A program made the translations under genes and the position numbers. A model generated the notes under the pieces. That model ran no database searches, was not told the origin of the DNA, and worked only from the letters and a program-made list of their open reading frames with translations. From a virus, in the IMG/VR virus record IMGVR_UViG_3300025659_000409, positions 1 through 21,714 of that record: DNA of 21,714 nucleotides; one strand, 5' to 3'. This document shows, piece after piece, positions 1 to 7,152 of the stretch (position 1 is its first letter; every line of letters starts with the position of its first letter).

Positions 1-1768
1 ATAAACCAGCAGGATGAGAGGCTAGCGCTACTGTCTTTCCCTTTCTGCCACTCGGTAATCCAATCCCTTGCTGAAAACCAATATCGGTGAGGTCTGAACC
101 GTACAACCGTTGAATAGTAAAGTTGCCCCATGAGAACATTAGGAACAGTTTATGAACAATCGCTGCCTGTCCGTTGTTAGAAGCCTTGATAAAGTCAAGC
201 CCAACATTCAGTTGTTCTACTCTATCTTTTGTGGCTGTGTAAACGCCATCCGTTTTGAATACATATAATTTCTTGTCGTAATCGTGTAAATTTGTAATTA
301 GAGATGATTTATCGCCCACTAAAATGTCACCACCAAATGATAGGTCGGTATCGACTGCAACCGTGCTTGCTCTCGATACCACAATGCCATCACCAGATAC
401 GTCATTCTCTCCACGCCATATTTGTGGACCATCTACGCTATCTGGGAATACGTGGAAAAAGTCTGCATAACTAGCAGTATCGTCATAAAAAACTAATGCA
501 GGAGGACTGTCTGCGGGTTCAAAGTAGAAACTTCTGATAAAATCCGATAGTCCATTTGCCATATAAGCAATATTGTTGAAAACGGCTATGTCTTTTACGG
601 CTGCACCAGCAGCGAAACTTTGCCAAGCATCTCCTCCATAAATCACATAAATGCTATCCGTGGAAGGGGCTATATCAATTGCCGCAAAACTAATTGTATT
701 TGTTGAGGCTACCGTATCTGTAATTAGTGCGTGTTGTCCTTGTCCTGTTCCAGAAACAATCTTGACATACCATCCGTTCCATTGGTCATCTACCCAAGAA
801 CCATCTAGCCCATTTCTGGTATCTACCAAAGTTGTCGTAGTCCCACCTGTGGCTTCTCCAAGTTCCCCATTCAAATAAATGGTAGAATTTCCACCACTTG
901 CCAGTTTATCTATACGCCATTCTGCGCCAAGCATCTTGAACGGAATTAACTCTCGTTTGGTGTCTGCGTCTGCTACCCTAGTGTACATAGTGAAACCAGA
1001 ACTTGCCCATGTGCTACCATCTGCGGAATCATAACTGGTATCTACTGCATTTGCACCTACTTCCCAATGAGAGTTCTTGTTATCCGTAGAAGCACCATAA
1101 ACCACTACCCAATAAGCAGTAGAAGCTGTCAAATCAGAAGCAGCGGATAAATCGAATGTTCTAAACTCACTAATATAATCCGTAATATCTGTGGTTGAAA
1201 CTGAATCTGTGGCACTTGCTACTAATGTGCCAGGTTCTCCTGTGCTATCTGTCCATATTTCAAAAGTAAACGTGCCTGGTGAACCAATCCTGCGTAACCA
1301 TAGCGAAACATTATCCGCACCCATATTAGACCCGCCAACAGTAAACGGTGAGGCTATATATCTTTCACTGCTGATCAAAGACTTCCAATGCACATCCCCT
1401 GGTAAAGTCTGTAATGCAGTCCGCAATCCTGTGGCTGTTTTCCATTGCAGGGTAGGCACTAATTGGTCATCCAGCATAGAGAACATATTCTGACTATCCC
1501 AAAATCTGCTAGAATCTAGCGAGAAGTCTTTGGAGTTTCTGCCACCTTTCCATGACCGTTGTTCGATATGTGAAAATCCTGGTTCCCAATCACCAAACTT
1601 TGTGCCACCACCTGTAAATTGAATTGTACTAGGGGTAGCAGGGCGTTCAATAATAGATGCCTGTCCATTTGCATATTTGAAACCAATCGCCTGTCCCTTA
1701 TCATTCTGCAATGAAAAGTCATGCGTTGGTAATACCTTTCGTGGTCCTACACTTGGTTTACTGCTCAT
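1..1768 (-). CDS. Large tail protein, C-terminus cut by window edge
   Basis: The frame opens at ATG 1768 and stays open to base 1, giving 589 residues with the C-terminus missing. The start overlaps the upstream stop as ATGA, with AAGG seven bases before it. Residues 53-70 carry GGG-x-x-FGDWEPGFSHIEQ followed by WKGGR at 73-77, which I associate from memory with N-terminal parts of phage tail or tail-tube proteins. Residues about 135-245 form a beta-rich domain alternating hydrophobic strands with Thr/Ser/Gly turns, like a carbohydrate-binding or jelly-roll sandwich. The remainder repeats strand-turn patterns such as VFNNIAYMANG and KLYVFKTDGVY, which suggest propeller blades. I infer a virion surface or tail protein that contacts the host. 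No catalytic residues are recognisable. It is the last gene seen in the operon and follows a connector-like protein. Confidence 0.72.
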   Translation of the reverse strand, partial: MSSKPSVGPRKVLPTHDFSLQNDKGQAIGFKYANGQASIIERPATPSTIQFTGGGTKFGDWEPGFSHIEQRSWKGGRNSKDFSLDSSRFWDSQNMFSMLDDQLVPTLQWKTATGLRTALQTLPGDVHWKSLISSERYIASPFTVGGSNMGADNVSLWLRRIGSPGTFTFEIWTDSTGEPGTLVASATDSVSTTDITDYISEFRTFDLSAASDLTASTAYWVVVYGASTDNKNSHWEVGANAVDTSYDSADGSTWASSGFTMYTRVADADTKRELIPFKMLGAEWRIDKLASGGNSTIYLNGELGEATGGTTTTLVDTRNGLDGSWVDDQWNGWYVKIVSGTGQGQHALITDTVASTNTISFAAIDIAPSTDSIYVIYGGDAWQSFAAGAAVKDIAVFNNIAYMANGLSDFIRSFYFEPADSPPALVFYDDTASYADFFHVFPDSVDGPQIWRGENDVSGDGIVVSRASTVAVDTDLSFGGDILVGDKSSLITNLHDYDKKLYVFKTDGVYTATKDRVEQLNVGLDFIKASNNGQAAIVHKLFLMFSWGNFTIQRLYGSDLTDIGFQQGIGLPSGRKGKTVALASHPAGL

Positions 1769-2643
1769 AACGAAACCTTATTAGGTTCTCCTACACGCTT
1801 ATATGCGCCCCTTTGGATGGTTGTAATCTTGGGCGTTCTTTCTTCTCGCCAAATTTTCCACTTAGAAAGTCTTTCGGTAAAATCAACCTGTGCTTTATTC
1901 AATTGCTGTACATCAGAAGGTTCTGATCCTTGCGTTCTAGCAACGTGCCATTCTAGGGCAACAAGTTTTCCAGAAGCAACCGCCAATTCAGGCATAATCA
2001 TTTCGGATACCACATCATCAAATGAAGTCAGTTCAGGGTGTGTATCAAAATACCATACCCTTACATCTCTACTATCGGGTGGCTGGTTCTTGAACACTAT
2101 AAGACCTTTCGTGCCAGCAGTAGCGGGTATGTATTCCCAATCGTATATCGTCACCCATCTGTTGTCGTTTGCATCAGCGGTGTTTGTTTGAATGTCAATT
2201 CTGGTAGGAGTGTTGAATTTCCACGCCAGTTCAGCATCATATTCTGTTTGATTAGAGGCTGTGTCCAAAGTAGTAGTATCTACTAATTGTATTTTTCCCA
2301 ATTCCTTCAATCCAAAATTAGCATGTTCTATCATTTGTTCTAATGGATAAAGAGGGGAAGCGTATGCAAACCTGTCGCCACTTTCTACCCCTGCGGTAAG
2401 TGCAGGGCTAAACGTGAACGTGCCTGTAGAACTGTTGAAGCCAGTCACTTCACTAAATTCACCAACAGGAGCAAGCCCATCCGTGGTTGAACGCACCATC
2501 ACCGTTCCAGACAAGTCATTATCTCCTACGCCTGTGCCAGTCTTTACGGCAGTAGTTGTACTGCCACCAGAGGCTTTATAGGTGGTTGATTGTCCCAATC
2601 TGTTATATAGGTCAAATATATAATTTCCTAATGTGTACGCCAT
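1765..2643 (-). CDS. Probable head-tail connector or neck protein
   Basis: This 292-residue protein starts at ATG 2643 with AAGGA nine bases upstream. The N-terminus (residues 1-20) reads as a short helix, YTLGNYIFDLYNRLG. Residues about 25-100 are Gly/Thr/Ser-rich beta strands, and the C-terminal third is helical and charged, with PELAVASGKLVALEWHVAR and a basic tail. A short N-terminal helix, a beta insertion and a helical bundle that ends basic is a layout I associate with phage connector (adaptor) proteins. Its place between the capsid cluster and the large tail gene supports that role. The stop overlaps the tail gene start as ATGA, so the two are probably translationally coupled. The role rests on position and layout, not on a diagnostic motif. 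Confidence 0.62.
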   Translation of the reverse strand: MAYTLGNYIFDLYNRLGQSTTYKASGGSTTTAVKTGTGVGDNDLSGTVMVRSTTDGLAPVGEFSEVTGFNSSTGTFTFSPALTAGVESGDRFAYASPLYPLEQMIEHANFGLKELGKIQLVDTTTLDTASNQTEYDAELAWKFNTPTRIDIQTNTADANDNRWVTIYDWEYIPATAGTKGLIVFKNQPPDSRDVRVWYFDTHPELTSFDDVVSEMIMPELAVASGKLVALEWHVARTQGSEPSDVQQLNKAQVDFTERLSKWKIWREERTPKITTIQRGAYKRVGEPNKVSL

Positions 2644-2795
2644 TTATTTATCCTTCTATACAGTTTCCCGTAAAGATTACTTGCTTTCATTTTTATTACA
2701 CCTGGTTTCTTCCTTAATTCTATCCATGCCCTGCTTCCCTGAAGCCATATAAGCAAAAGAAGAACCATAATGACTGCCAATATATAATCTGTCAT
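2628..2795 (-). CDS. Small single-span membrane protein (55 aa)
   Basis: ATG 2795 overlaps the stop of the gene before it as ATGA, and AAGGGGTG lies five to six bases upstream, so initiation signals are good. The product has 55 residues. Residues 4-18 (YILAVIMVLLLLIWL) form one strong hydrophobic segment. They are followed by a very basic tail (residues 22-55) rich in Arg and Lys, which predicts an N-out, C-in single-span membrane protein. The frame ends 16 bases inside the connector-like gene. A small membrane protein in a late phage operon could be a holin, a spanin part or a membrane anchor for entry. Sequence alone does not separate these, and holins normally sit beside an endolysin, which is not visible here. 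Confidence 0.62.
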   Translation of the reverse strand: MTDYILAVIMVLLLLIWLQGSRAWIELRKKPGVIKMKASNLYGKLYRRINKWRTH

Positions 2796-3298
2796 AAGTT
2801 CACCCCTTGTGCAAACGCGGTGTGCTTTGTTAATCCAGCTACATTATCGCTTATCTTTATTTCAATGTACTGTCCTTCTGTCAACAAAGACTTCTTGCCC
2901 GATTTTTCAATCGTCCATCTCACGGGGAATGAGTCATCTCCCGCTGCTGGAATAGCTATGTTGTCTGCACCAGCCAACCATCCCCAATCCTCATTTGCTT
3001 TTATAGTTTCTCCGTCTAAGTAGTCACATAAAACCGTGTCATCAACATCGTGTGCTCTTACAGTTATTCCATTTGTGAGAGCAGCCCCTAGTCCTCCATA
3101 CTGTCCATATCTTATTGCGCCATCAATTAGAGTAACATTTACTCGTGTAACTTCTATAGAGCCGTTTGTGGCTGTAATTCTAAACGGAACGGCTGTCACA
3201 GAACCGTTTACCGCCATGCTAATACTATCGTCAGCGGTATTTCTGAAGAATTTGAAGAACTTATTCTTAGGAGAGCTAGAGTTATTTGTCACGACCAA
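2792..3298 (-). CDS. Beta-rich virion protein of unknown role
   Basis: I do not recognise this protein. The longest start is TTG 3298, preceded by AGGA four bases away. GTG 3292 is an alternative that overlaps the upstream stop as GTGA and would give 166 rather than 168 residues. The sequence has a basic N-terminus (PKNKFFKFFRN) followed by alternating beta strands with Asn/Gly/Asp turns. Near residue 118 it has PAAGDDSFPVRWTIEKSGKK, and it ends with a strand-rich stretch. This looks like a single beta-sandwich domain of the kind found in head-fibre, decoration or minor tail proteins. It sits between a 94-residue unknown and the small membrane protein, and overlaps both by a few bases. No cysteines form an obvious metal site and no signal peptide is seen. 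Confidence 0.6.
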   Translation of the reverse strand: MVVTNNSSSPKNKFFKFFRNTADDSISMAVNGSVTAVPFRITATNGSIEVTRVNVTLIDGAIRYGQYGGLGAALTNGITVRAHDVDDTVLCDYLDGETIKANEDWGWLAGADNIAIPAAGDDSFPVRWTIEKSGKKSLLTEGQYIEIKISDNVAGLTKHTAFAQGVNL

Positions 3299-3573
3299 TC
3301 AATCCTGGCTTTCCAGTCACCCAAATCTCTTAGGGTGAACTTATAGTTGTGTGTTCTTGTTCTATCTTCTTGTAAATTATCAACAGGAATAACCATTACA
3401 TCGCCAGCCCCATCTTGTCCAGCAGTTTGCTGAATGTCTTTGGCTAGGGCAGGGTCATCAGTCCTGAATAGTTTCTTTTTTCTAAAATCCATCTTCTGTC
3501 CACCAGCCTCAATGCCATTGAAACCGTGTTTCTTGGAAGTTTTTATGATTTCGTATCCTTTCTTAAACGACAT
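3289..3573 (-). CDS. Small basic protein of unknown function (94 aa)
   Basis: The start is ATG 3573 with GAGG seven bases upstream, and the first codons overlap the end of the preceding gene by 11 bases. The 94-residue product begins with a Lys-rich segment (FKKGYEIIKTSKKHGF) and has a second basic patch at about residues 29-36 (DFRKKKLF). Its middle is Gln/Gly/Asp-rich, and it ends with an aromatic stretch (NYKFTLRDLGDWKARIDW). I recognise no family. Tight overlap on both sides and a good ribosome site argue that it is a real gene of the head/tail cluster. Position suggests a small head-completion or assembly protein, but that is a guess. Confidence 0.62.
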   Translation of the reverse strand: MSFKKGYEIIKTSKKHGFNGIEAGGQKMDFRKKKLFRTDDPALAKDIQQTAGQDGAGDVMVIPVDNLQEDRTRTHNYKFTLRDLGDWKARIDWS

Positions 3574-4240
3574 CTTCTAACCTCACTCTCTCATATATTT
3601 CTAATTCACCACCAACTGTTGCGTTGTAAATTGGTACAGGAGAACTCATTCTTGCAACTCTATGCGCTTCCATTACTTCATTCGTATCCCATTCTGAAAG
3701 CTGTTTGGGATTCTTGCTATACCCTTCATCAAAGTGGTCATGCCCCTTTGGTCTGCCATAACCCAAATCACAACCCACTAAATATATCTCTGTTGCCCCT
3801 TCTAAAATTGCGAACTGCATCGCTGCGGATATTCCTGAAAACGCGGTACAGACCGCGGGTAAGTGCCAACTTTCTGCCTTTTTGTGAAAATTATCATGGT
3901 GATAATAGTGGTGTTCACATCTTGGAAACCATGTTACATTATCGTGTTCACCTATTCCTTCTGGCATCCATTCACTAAGGGGGTGTTCCTTTGGGTAGCC
4001 AGTTCTAAACTTCTCCCAAAAGTAGCAATCATATCCCTGCTCAACATGAAATAAGTTTTCGGAATTGTACACATCCTTCAAATGGGGGTTGTGATCAGAC
4101 TTGAAATATTTTGTCGGCCTCCAACTTGTATTCGGATAGTGCAGGTGTATTCTATTTAATCCCCAAGAAACATGCCCATTGAGCAGTTCAAGGTTCGTAT
4201 AATTCAAACTTCTTCCGTTACCTACTACAAAGTGTTTCAA
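3563..4240 (-). CDS. GxGxSL Rossmann-type protein, copy 2 (MptE/DUF115- or GT42-like)
   Basis: This 225-residue protein starts at TTG 4240, with AAAGGGTG a few bases upstream and a 23-base overlap with copy 1. Residues 7-12 read GNGRSL, matching the nucleotide-binding GNGPSL loop of DUF115/MptE-like proteins and GT42 sialyltransferases except that Pro is Arg. Residues about 130-158 hold a second shared block, SGISAAMQFAILEGATEIYLVGCDLGY in outline. This is the typical helix followed by a hydrophobic strand ending in G-C/I-D. The C-terminal block NATVGGELEIYERVRLE is nearly identical to copy 1, while the middle is highly divergent and rich in His, Tyr and Trp. I infer a sugar-transferring or nucleotide-binding enzyme acting on a virion or host glycan. 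No activity is proven, and the altered loop may change it. Confidence 0.6.
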   Translation of the reverse strand: MKHFVVGNGRSLNYTNLELLNGHVSWGLNRIHLHYPNTSWRPTKYFKSDHNPHLKDVYNSENLFHVEQGYDCYFWEKFRTGYPKEHPLSEWMPEGIGEHDNVTWFPRCEHHYYHHDNFHKKAESWHLPAVCTAFSGISAAMQFAILEGATEIYLVGCDLGYGRPKGHDHFDEGYSKNPKQLSEWDTNEVMEAHRVARMSSPVPIYNATVGGELEIYERVRLEDVV

Positions 4241-4874
4241 GGTTCACCCTTTCATAAACTTCAAGTTCGCCACCAACTGTTGCATTGAATATCTCAACAT
4301 CCGAACTTCTCTTTGCTATCACATGCGCTTGCAAGGTGTCCATATTGGCGTATCTAGCAGGTCTTAGCATGTCTTTGTATCCCTTTTCATATTCATCTGT
4401 GAAATGACTTGGTTCACCATCTTTATATCCAAGATCACATCCAACAAGATATATTGGCGCATATCCCATTTGCACTGCAAGCTGTATTGCTACATTTACA
4501 CTAGAACCAAATGTGCAAAGGTTAGGAAAATGCCATAAGTGAGGGCAATTCTTATCATCATAATGTGTGTCATAGTGCGCACACGATTTGATTGCGTTCC
4601 AGTTATCGGGGGTGTATCCTAGTTTTTTAGGAAAGTACAAGTTTCCATATATGGGTATATCTGCGTGTGCTTCAATGTCTGCCATCCATATACGGGGGTC
4701 TGGCTCATTGTGGAGTTCCATTCCCTCTGCTCTAACATAATAAGTTGGTCGCCATTCTGTTTGTTCATATACCAAATGTATTCTATTAGTGGCAAAACTC
4801 ACCTCTCCAATCAATAAATCTAAATTGGTTTCCGCTAAACTAGGGCCACAACCCACGATGAAAGCTCTGGACAT
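4218..4874 (-). CDS. GxGxSL Rossmann-type protein, copy 1 (MptE/DUF115- or GT42-like)
   Basis: This 218-residue protein starts at ATG 4874. Residues 8-13 are GCGPSL, the glycine-rich loop of DUF115/MptE-like proteins and of GT42 sialyltransferases. It is followed by a Rossmann-like N-terminal half with FATNRIHLVY and WRPTYYVRAEG, where the R-P-T-Y-Y segment fits the family pattern. A second conserved block, FGSSVNVAIQLAVQMGY then IYLVGCDLGY, lies around residues 122-150. The C-terminal block NATVGGELEVYERVNLE is shared with copy 2. In these families the fold binds a nucleotide or nucleotide-sugar. I infer a glycosyltransferase or related enzyme in the structural operon, possibly modifying capsid or tail proteins. 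No ribosome site lies at normal spacing before the start; the nearest GGGGAGG is in a hairpin about 25 bases upstream. Confidence 0.63.
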   Translation of the reverse strand: MSRAFIVGCGPSLAETNLDLLIGEVSFATNRIHLVYEQTEWRPTYYVRAEGMELHNEPDPRIWMADIEAHADIPIYGNLYFPKKLGYTPDNWNAIKSCAHYDTHYDDKNCPHLWHFPNLCTFGSSVNVAIQLAVQMGYAPIYLVGCDLGYKDGEPSHFTDEYEKGYKDMLRPARYANMDTLQAHVIAKRSSDVEIFNATVGGELEVYERVNLETLCSR

Positions 4875-4882
4875 ATCATAAA

Positions 4883-4904
4883 GGGGAGGCTGTTACACCT
4901 CCCC
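4883..4904 (-). terminator. GC-rich hairpin between decoration and GxGxSL genes
   Basis: On the minus strand GGGGAGG and CCTCCCC form a perfect 7-bp stem around an 8-base loop. It starts shortly after the stop of the decoration-like gene and ends just before the next start. Only TTTAT follows, so as an intrinsic terminator it would be leaky. It could instead stabilise the upstream mRNA end. The only Shine-Dalgarno-like sequence for the next gene is inside its 5' arm. Confidence 0.6.
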
Positions 4905-4911
4905 AATAATC

Positions 4912-5358
4912 TTAGGCATCTACTACAGTAGCTGTCTGGATGTGTCCGCCAACACCCATTGGTACTGCCCAGGCACTTGTGCCATCGGAGCAAACCATGA
5001 ATGCGCCACCAATCTTCTCTGAAGAAGTGGAGTAGGCAATTCCATCAGCAGCCAAGTTGTTGAAAGTAATCAACGTATCTGCTGTTTCAGCGGTCACAGT
5101 CAATGTAACATCTGCTGAGTTGAGGCAGAAGAAAATCCAAGGCCCATCTGCAATTGCAGGAAGGGTTAGGATAATTTCTGCTTCTGTTGCAGCAGTATTC
5201 ACGATGAATGAACCTGATTCTGCGGCAGTTAATGTTCTATCAACTATTGTCGTAATAAATTTTGGAAACCATTGCATAGATTCAATCTGTCCGTACTGCC
5301 CTACAGCAGCACCACGACCCATGAATGTTTTCATTGCGCTTTGTGAACTTTTAGACAT
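4912..5358 (-). CDS. Probable capsid decoration or head-fibre protein
   Basis: The start is ATG 5358 with AAGGAAG five bases upstream. The 148-residue product has a short Ser/Lys/Gly-rich N-terminal arm (residues 1-25). It is followed by one compact beta domain: repeated strands such as GSFIVNTAATEAEIILTLP, DVTLTVTAETADTLITF and IGGAFMVCSDGTSAWAVP, ending in a Gly/Val tail. This pattern of even strands with Thr/Ala turns, and the closing DGTSAWAV element, recurs in small phage proteins that coat heads or stalks. The gene lies two genes downstream of the major capsid protein, where decoration proteins are common. No transmembrane segment or catalytic motif is visible. The name rests on fold impression and position. 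Confidence 0.55.
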   Translation of the reverse strand: MSKSSQSAMKTFMGRGAAVGQYGQIESMQWFPKFITTIVDRTLTAAESGSFIVNTAATEAEIILTLPAIADGPWIFFCLNSADVTLTVTAETADTLITFNNLAADGIAYSTSSEKIGGAFMVCSDGTSAWAVPMGVGGHIQTATVVDA

Positions 5359-5414
5359 TGTAACTTCCTTTTGTTTGTCTGATTAATCGCAGCCTGCACC
5401 TTTGGCTCACCATC

Positions 5415-5464
5415 GAAAAAGTAGGGCAGGGGGTTGGTGAAACCCCTTTTCGGGAATGACCCTA
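5415..5464 (-). terminator. Possible branched terminator after Cys/His protein gene
   Basis: The 116-base gap between genes holds, on the minus strand, an outer stem TAGGG/CCCTA. It encloses a hairpin GGGGTT/AACCCC with a 5-base loop and a smaller CCC-GAAAA-GGG hairpin. The outer stem is followed at once by CTTTTT. This matches a weak intrinsic terminator or an mRNA processing structure just before the decoration-like gene. Confidence 0.45.
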
Positions 5465-5474
5465 GCCCATTTGT

Positions 5475-5906
5475 TTATTTCTTTGCCTGTTTCTTAGGCT
5501 CTTTAGACTCCAATGCTGCGAACCTTTCTTCAAACTTAGCGTTCATTGATTTTTGTTCCGCGAGTTCTTTTTGAAGGTCGGATACGAGTTCATCTCGTTC
5601 CCAAGCCTTTTGTGAGGCAGAATCAATAATCTCAACGCCAGGGCTTCGTGGAATAATCTCGTTAGCGGGTGTGCCAGCTATATCATTCCATTCAGACTCG
5701 ATTTCCCCTACATGCCAAGTTAGTCCATTTTCATCTGTTTCGATTTCGTATTTCTCAAATTCTTCGTTAGACAGGTGAGGACTAAGTTGCGATGTCCGAA
5801 CTGGACTTACACCTTTGTGATTCCCTTCGTGTCCTTTTATGAGTTTGCATTTAACAAACGGTTTCGGGGAATGTTTGTTGACATGCCCGCATACATTTTC
5901 TGTCAT
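5475..5906 (-). CDS. Cys/His N-terminal, coiled-coil C-terminal protein beside capsid gene
   Basis: The start is ATG 5906 with AAGGAA six bases upstream, ten bases after the capsid gene stop. The 143-residue protein opens with C6-G-H8, then C20, H26 and H30 in the block CKLIKGHEGNHKG. These five possible ligands suggest a small zinc-binding knuckle. The middle (residues 40-100) is acidic and rich in Glu, Asn and Pro. Residues about 105-137 show heptad-like spacing of Leu, Met and Phe among Glu/Lys, ending in a basic KEPKKQAKK tail, so a coiled coil is likely. I know no name for this arrangement. Its place directly after the major capsid protein suggests a minor head or assembly protein, perhaps one that bridges partners through the coiled coil. 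Confidence 0.62.
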   Translation of the reverse strand: MTENVCGHVNKHSPKPFVKCKLIKGHEGNHKGVSPVRTSQLSPHLSNEEFEKYEIETDENGLTWHVGEIESEWNDIAGTPANEIIPRSPGVEIIDSASQKAWERDELVSDLQKELAEQKSMNAKFEERFAALESKEPKKQAKK

Positions 5907-5916
5907 TGTTTATTCC

Positions 5917-7140
5917 TTATGCATCTAGGGATGAGGAATTTTCAGCTCGTACAATTCTGTTTTCTACTGGTCGGGCATAAGCACCATAGAACTTCCATGC
6001 GTAGGAAATCCATTGTTCAAGTAAGCCTTGTTTTTCTTTCATCAAGAGTTTACCGAATTCGCCTGTGCCTGGATCCCACCATTTCTTGAGTGAACCAGGT
6101 CCACCAAAGACTGTTGGGTATACACTGTCAGCATTTCGTACCGCCACACCAGAAGCGTGATCGAATCGTAATCCACCATTTGAACCAGCACCAGCGATAG
6201 TAATGTCAGTTCCAGATACGGAAATGACTTTCACGCGCTCATTGGTTTCATAGTGAGTGTCCCCTGTTTCCTCAGTACCAATTGTAAGGTAACGTCCAAC
6301 AGTAATGTTGGAAGCAGAAGCTACTGCAATTACCTTGTCTAGTTTATTTTCAGCAGCAGATAAAGTCGTAGCAACGGCAGTACCGTTGTCCGCTCCTGCG
6401 CCACCAAATACCTTGCCCCAAGGAGGAACAATAATTTGGAATTTGTCTAACGCACCTAAAGCGGAGTCCATGATTATTTCTGCTCGTTGCTGTTCACCAA
6501 CGGTAACTACATTTCCACCAGCTCGGAGGTCGTAGTATGCGTCAGGATGAACAATAGCGAACCAAGAACCATTTCTTCCACCACTAGCTAAGTCATCATT
6601 GCCAGAGGGCATCCACATTGGAACTTTAAATTCATATAAAGCATTTGAGGCTTTGGTAAATTCAAGTTCGGTCAATCGGTGGGTGGCAGTTCCAGCATCC
6701 AAAGAGGCTCTCGCTGCGGCACGGAAAATCAATCCGCCCTGTAATGCTTGTGCTTGTGCTAGAAGGTCAATGGATTCGGTAGCATTCTCAGCCACGATTC
6801 TCAATGTTTCTGCTTCAAAGTTTTCCGCATAGTTTTGAATTTGCAACAGTTCTGATTGTTGTAATGCTTCACCACGTGATGTGGGGGTAACAGTAGCAGT
6901 TGCATCTCTTAGTGCTTGCGGGGTTACGTCAGTATATTCATTGATTGCAGATGTGCCGATGTTCATTTTAGAAAGATATGGAATTACGACAGAACTGCCA
7001 GCAATAAATTTTGACATATCATCGCCAACAGGATCGGCCAACATATCATACACTCGTTGTGCAAAAATCTGCATATCATAAGCGTTTTGGTATCTTGCTC
7101 GAATACTATTGGTTAGGGTATCAGTTGTTCCTATAGCCAT
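5917..7140 (-). CDS. Major capsid protein, N4-gp56-like
   Basis: This 407-residue protein starts at ATG 7140 with AAGGA about eight bases upstream, 12 bases after the scaffold-like gene. Its N-terminus (TLTNSIRARYQNAYD) is a helix, as in capsid N-arms. Residues about 80-175 have the long Gln/Ala/Glu-rich helix of the HK97-type fold (SRGEALQQSELLQIQNYAEN). Near residue 195 it has WFAIVHPDAYYDLRAGG, the His-Pro-Asp...Leu-Arg element that I associate with N4-gp56-type capsid proteins. Residues about 268-337 look like an Ig-like or beta-barrel insertion (VGRYLTIGTEET, VISVSGTDITIAG). The C-terminus returns to an aromatic helix/strand (YAWKFYGAYARPVENRIVR). Length and position after a scaffold gene fit this family. 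It would form the head shell. Confidence 0.85.
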   Translation of the reverse strand: MAIGTTDTLTNSIRARYQNAYDMQIFAQRVYDMLADPVGDDMSKFIAGSSVVIPYLSKMNIGTSAINEYTDVTPQALRDATATVTPTSRGEALQQSELLQIQNYAENFEAETLRIVAENATESIDLLAQAQALQGGLIFRAAARASLDAGTATHRLTELEFTKASNALYEFKVPMWMPSGNDDLASGGRNGSWFAIVHPDAYYDLRAGGNVVTVGEQQRAEIIMDSALGALDKFQIIVPPWGKVFGGAGADNGTAVATTLSAAENKLDKVIAVASASNITVGRYLTIGTEETGDTHYETNERVKVISVSGTDITIAGAGSNGGLRFDHASGVAVRNADSVYPTVFGGPGSLKKWWDPGTGEFGKLLMKEKQGLLEQWISYAWKFYGAYARPVENRIVRAENSSSLDA

Positions 7141-7152
7141 TATATTTTATCC

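Noticed and set aside
1516-1722. 68-codon minus-strand frame
   Set aside because: It overlaps the large tail frame in another phase, has no ribosome site, and the tail frame explains the same bases.
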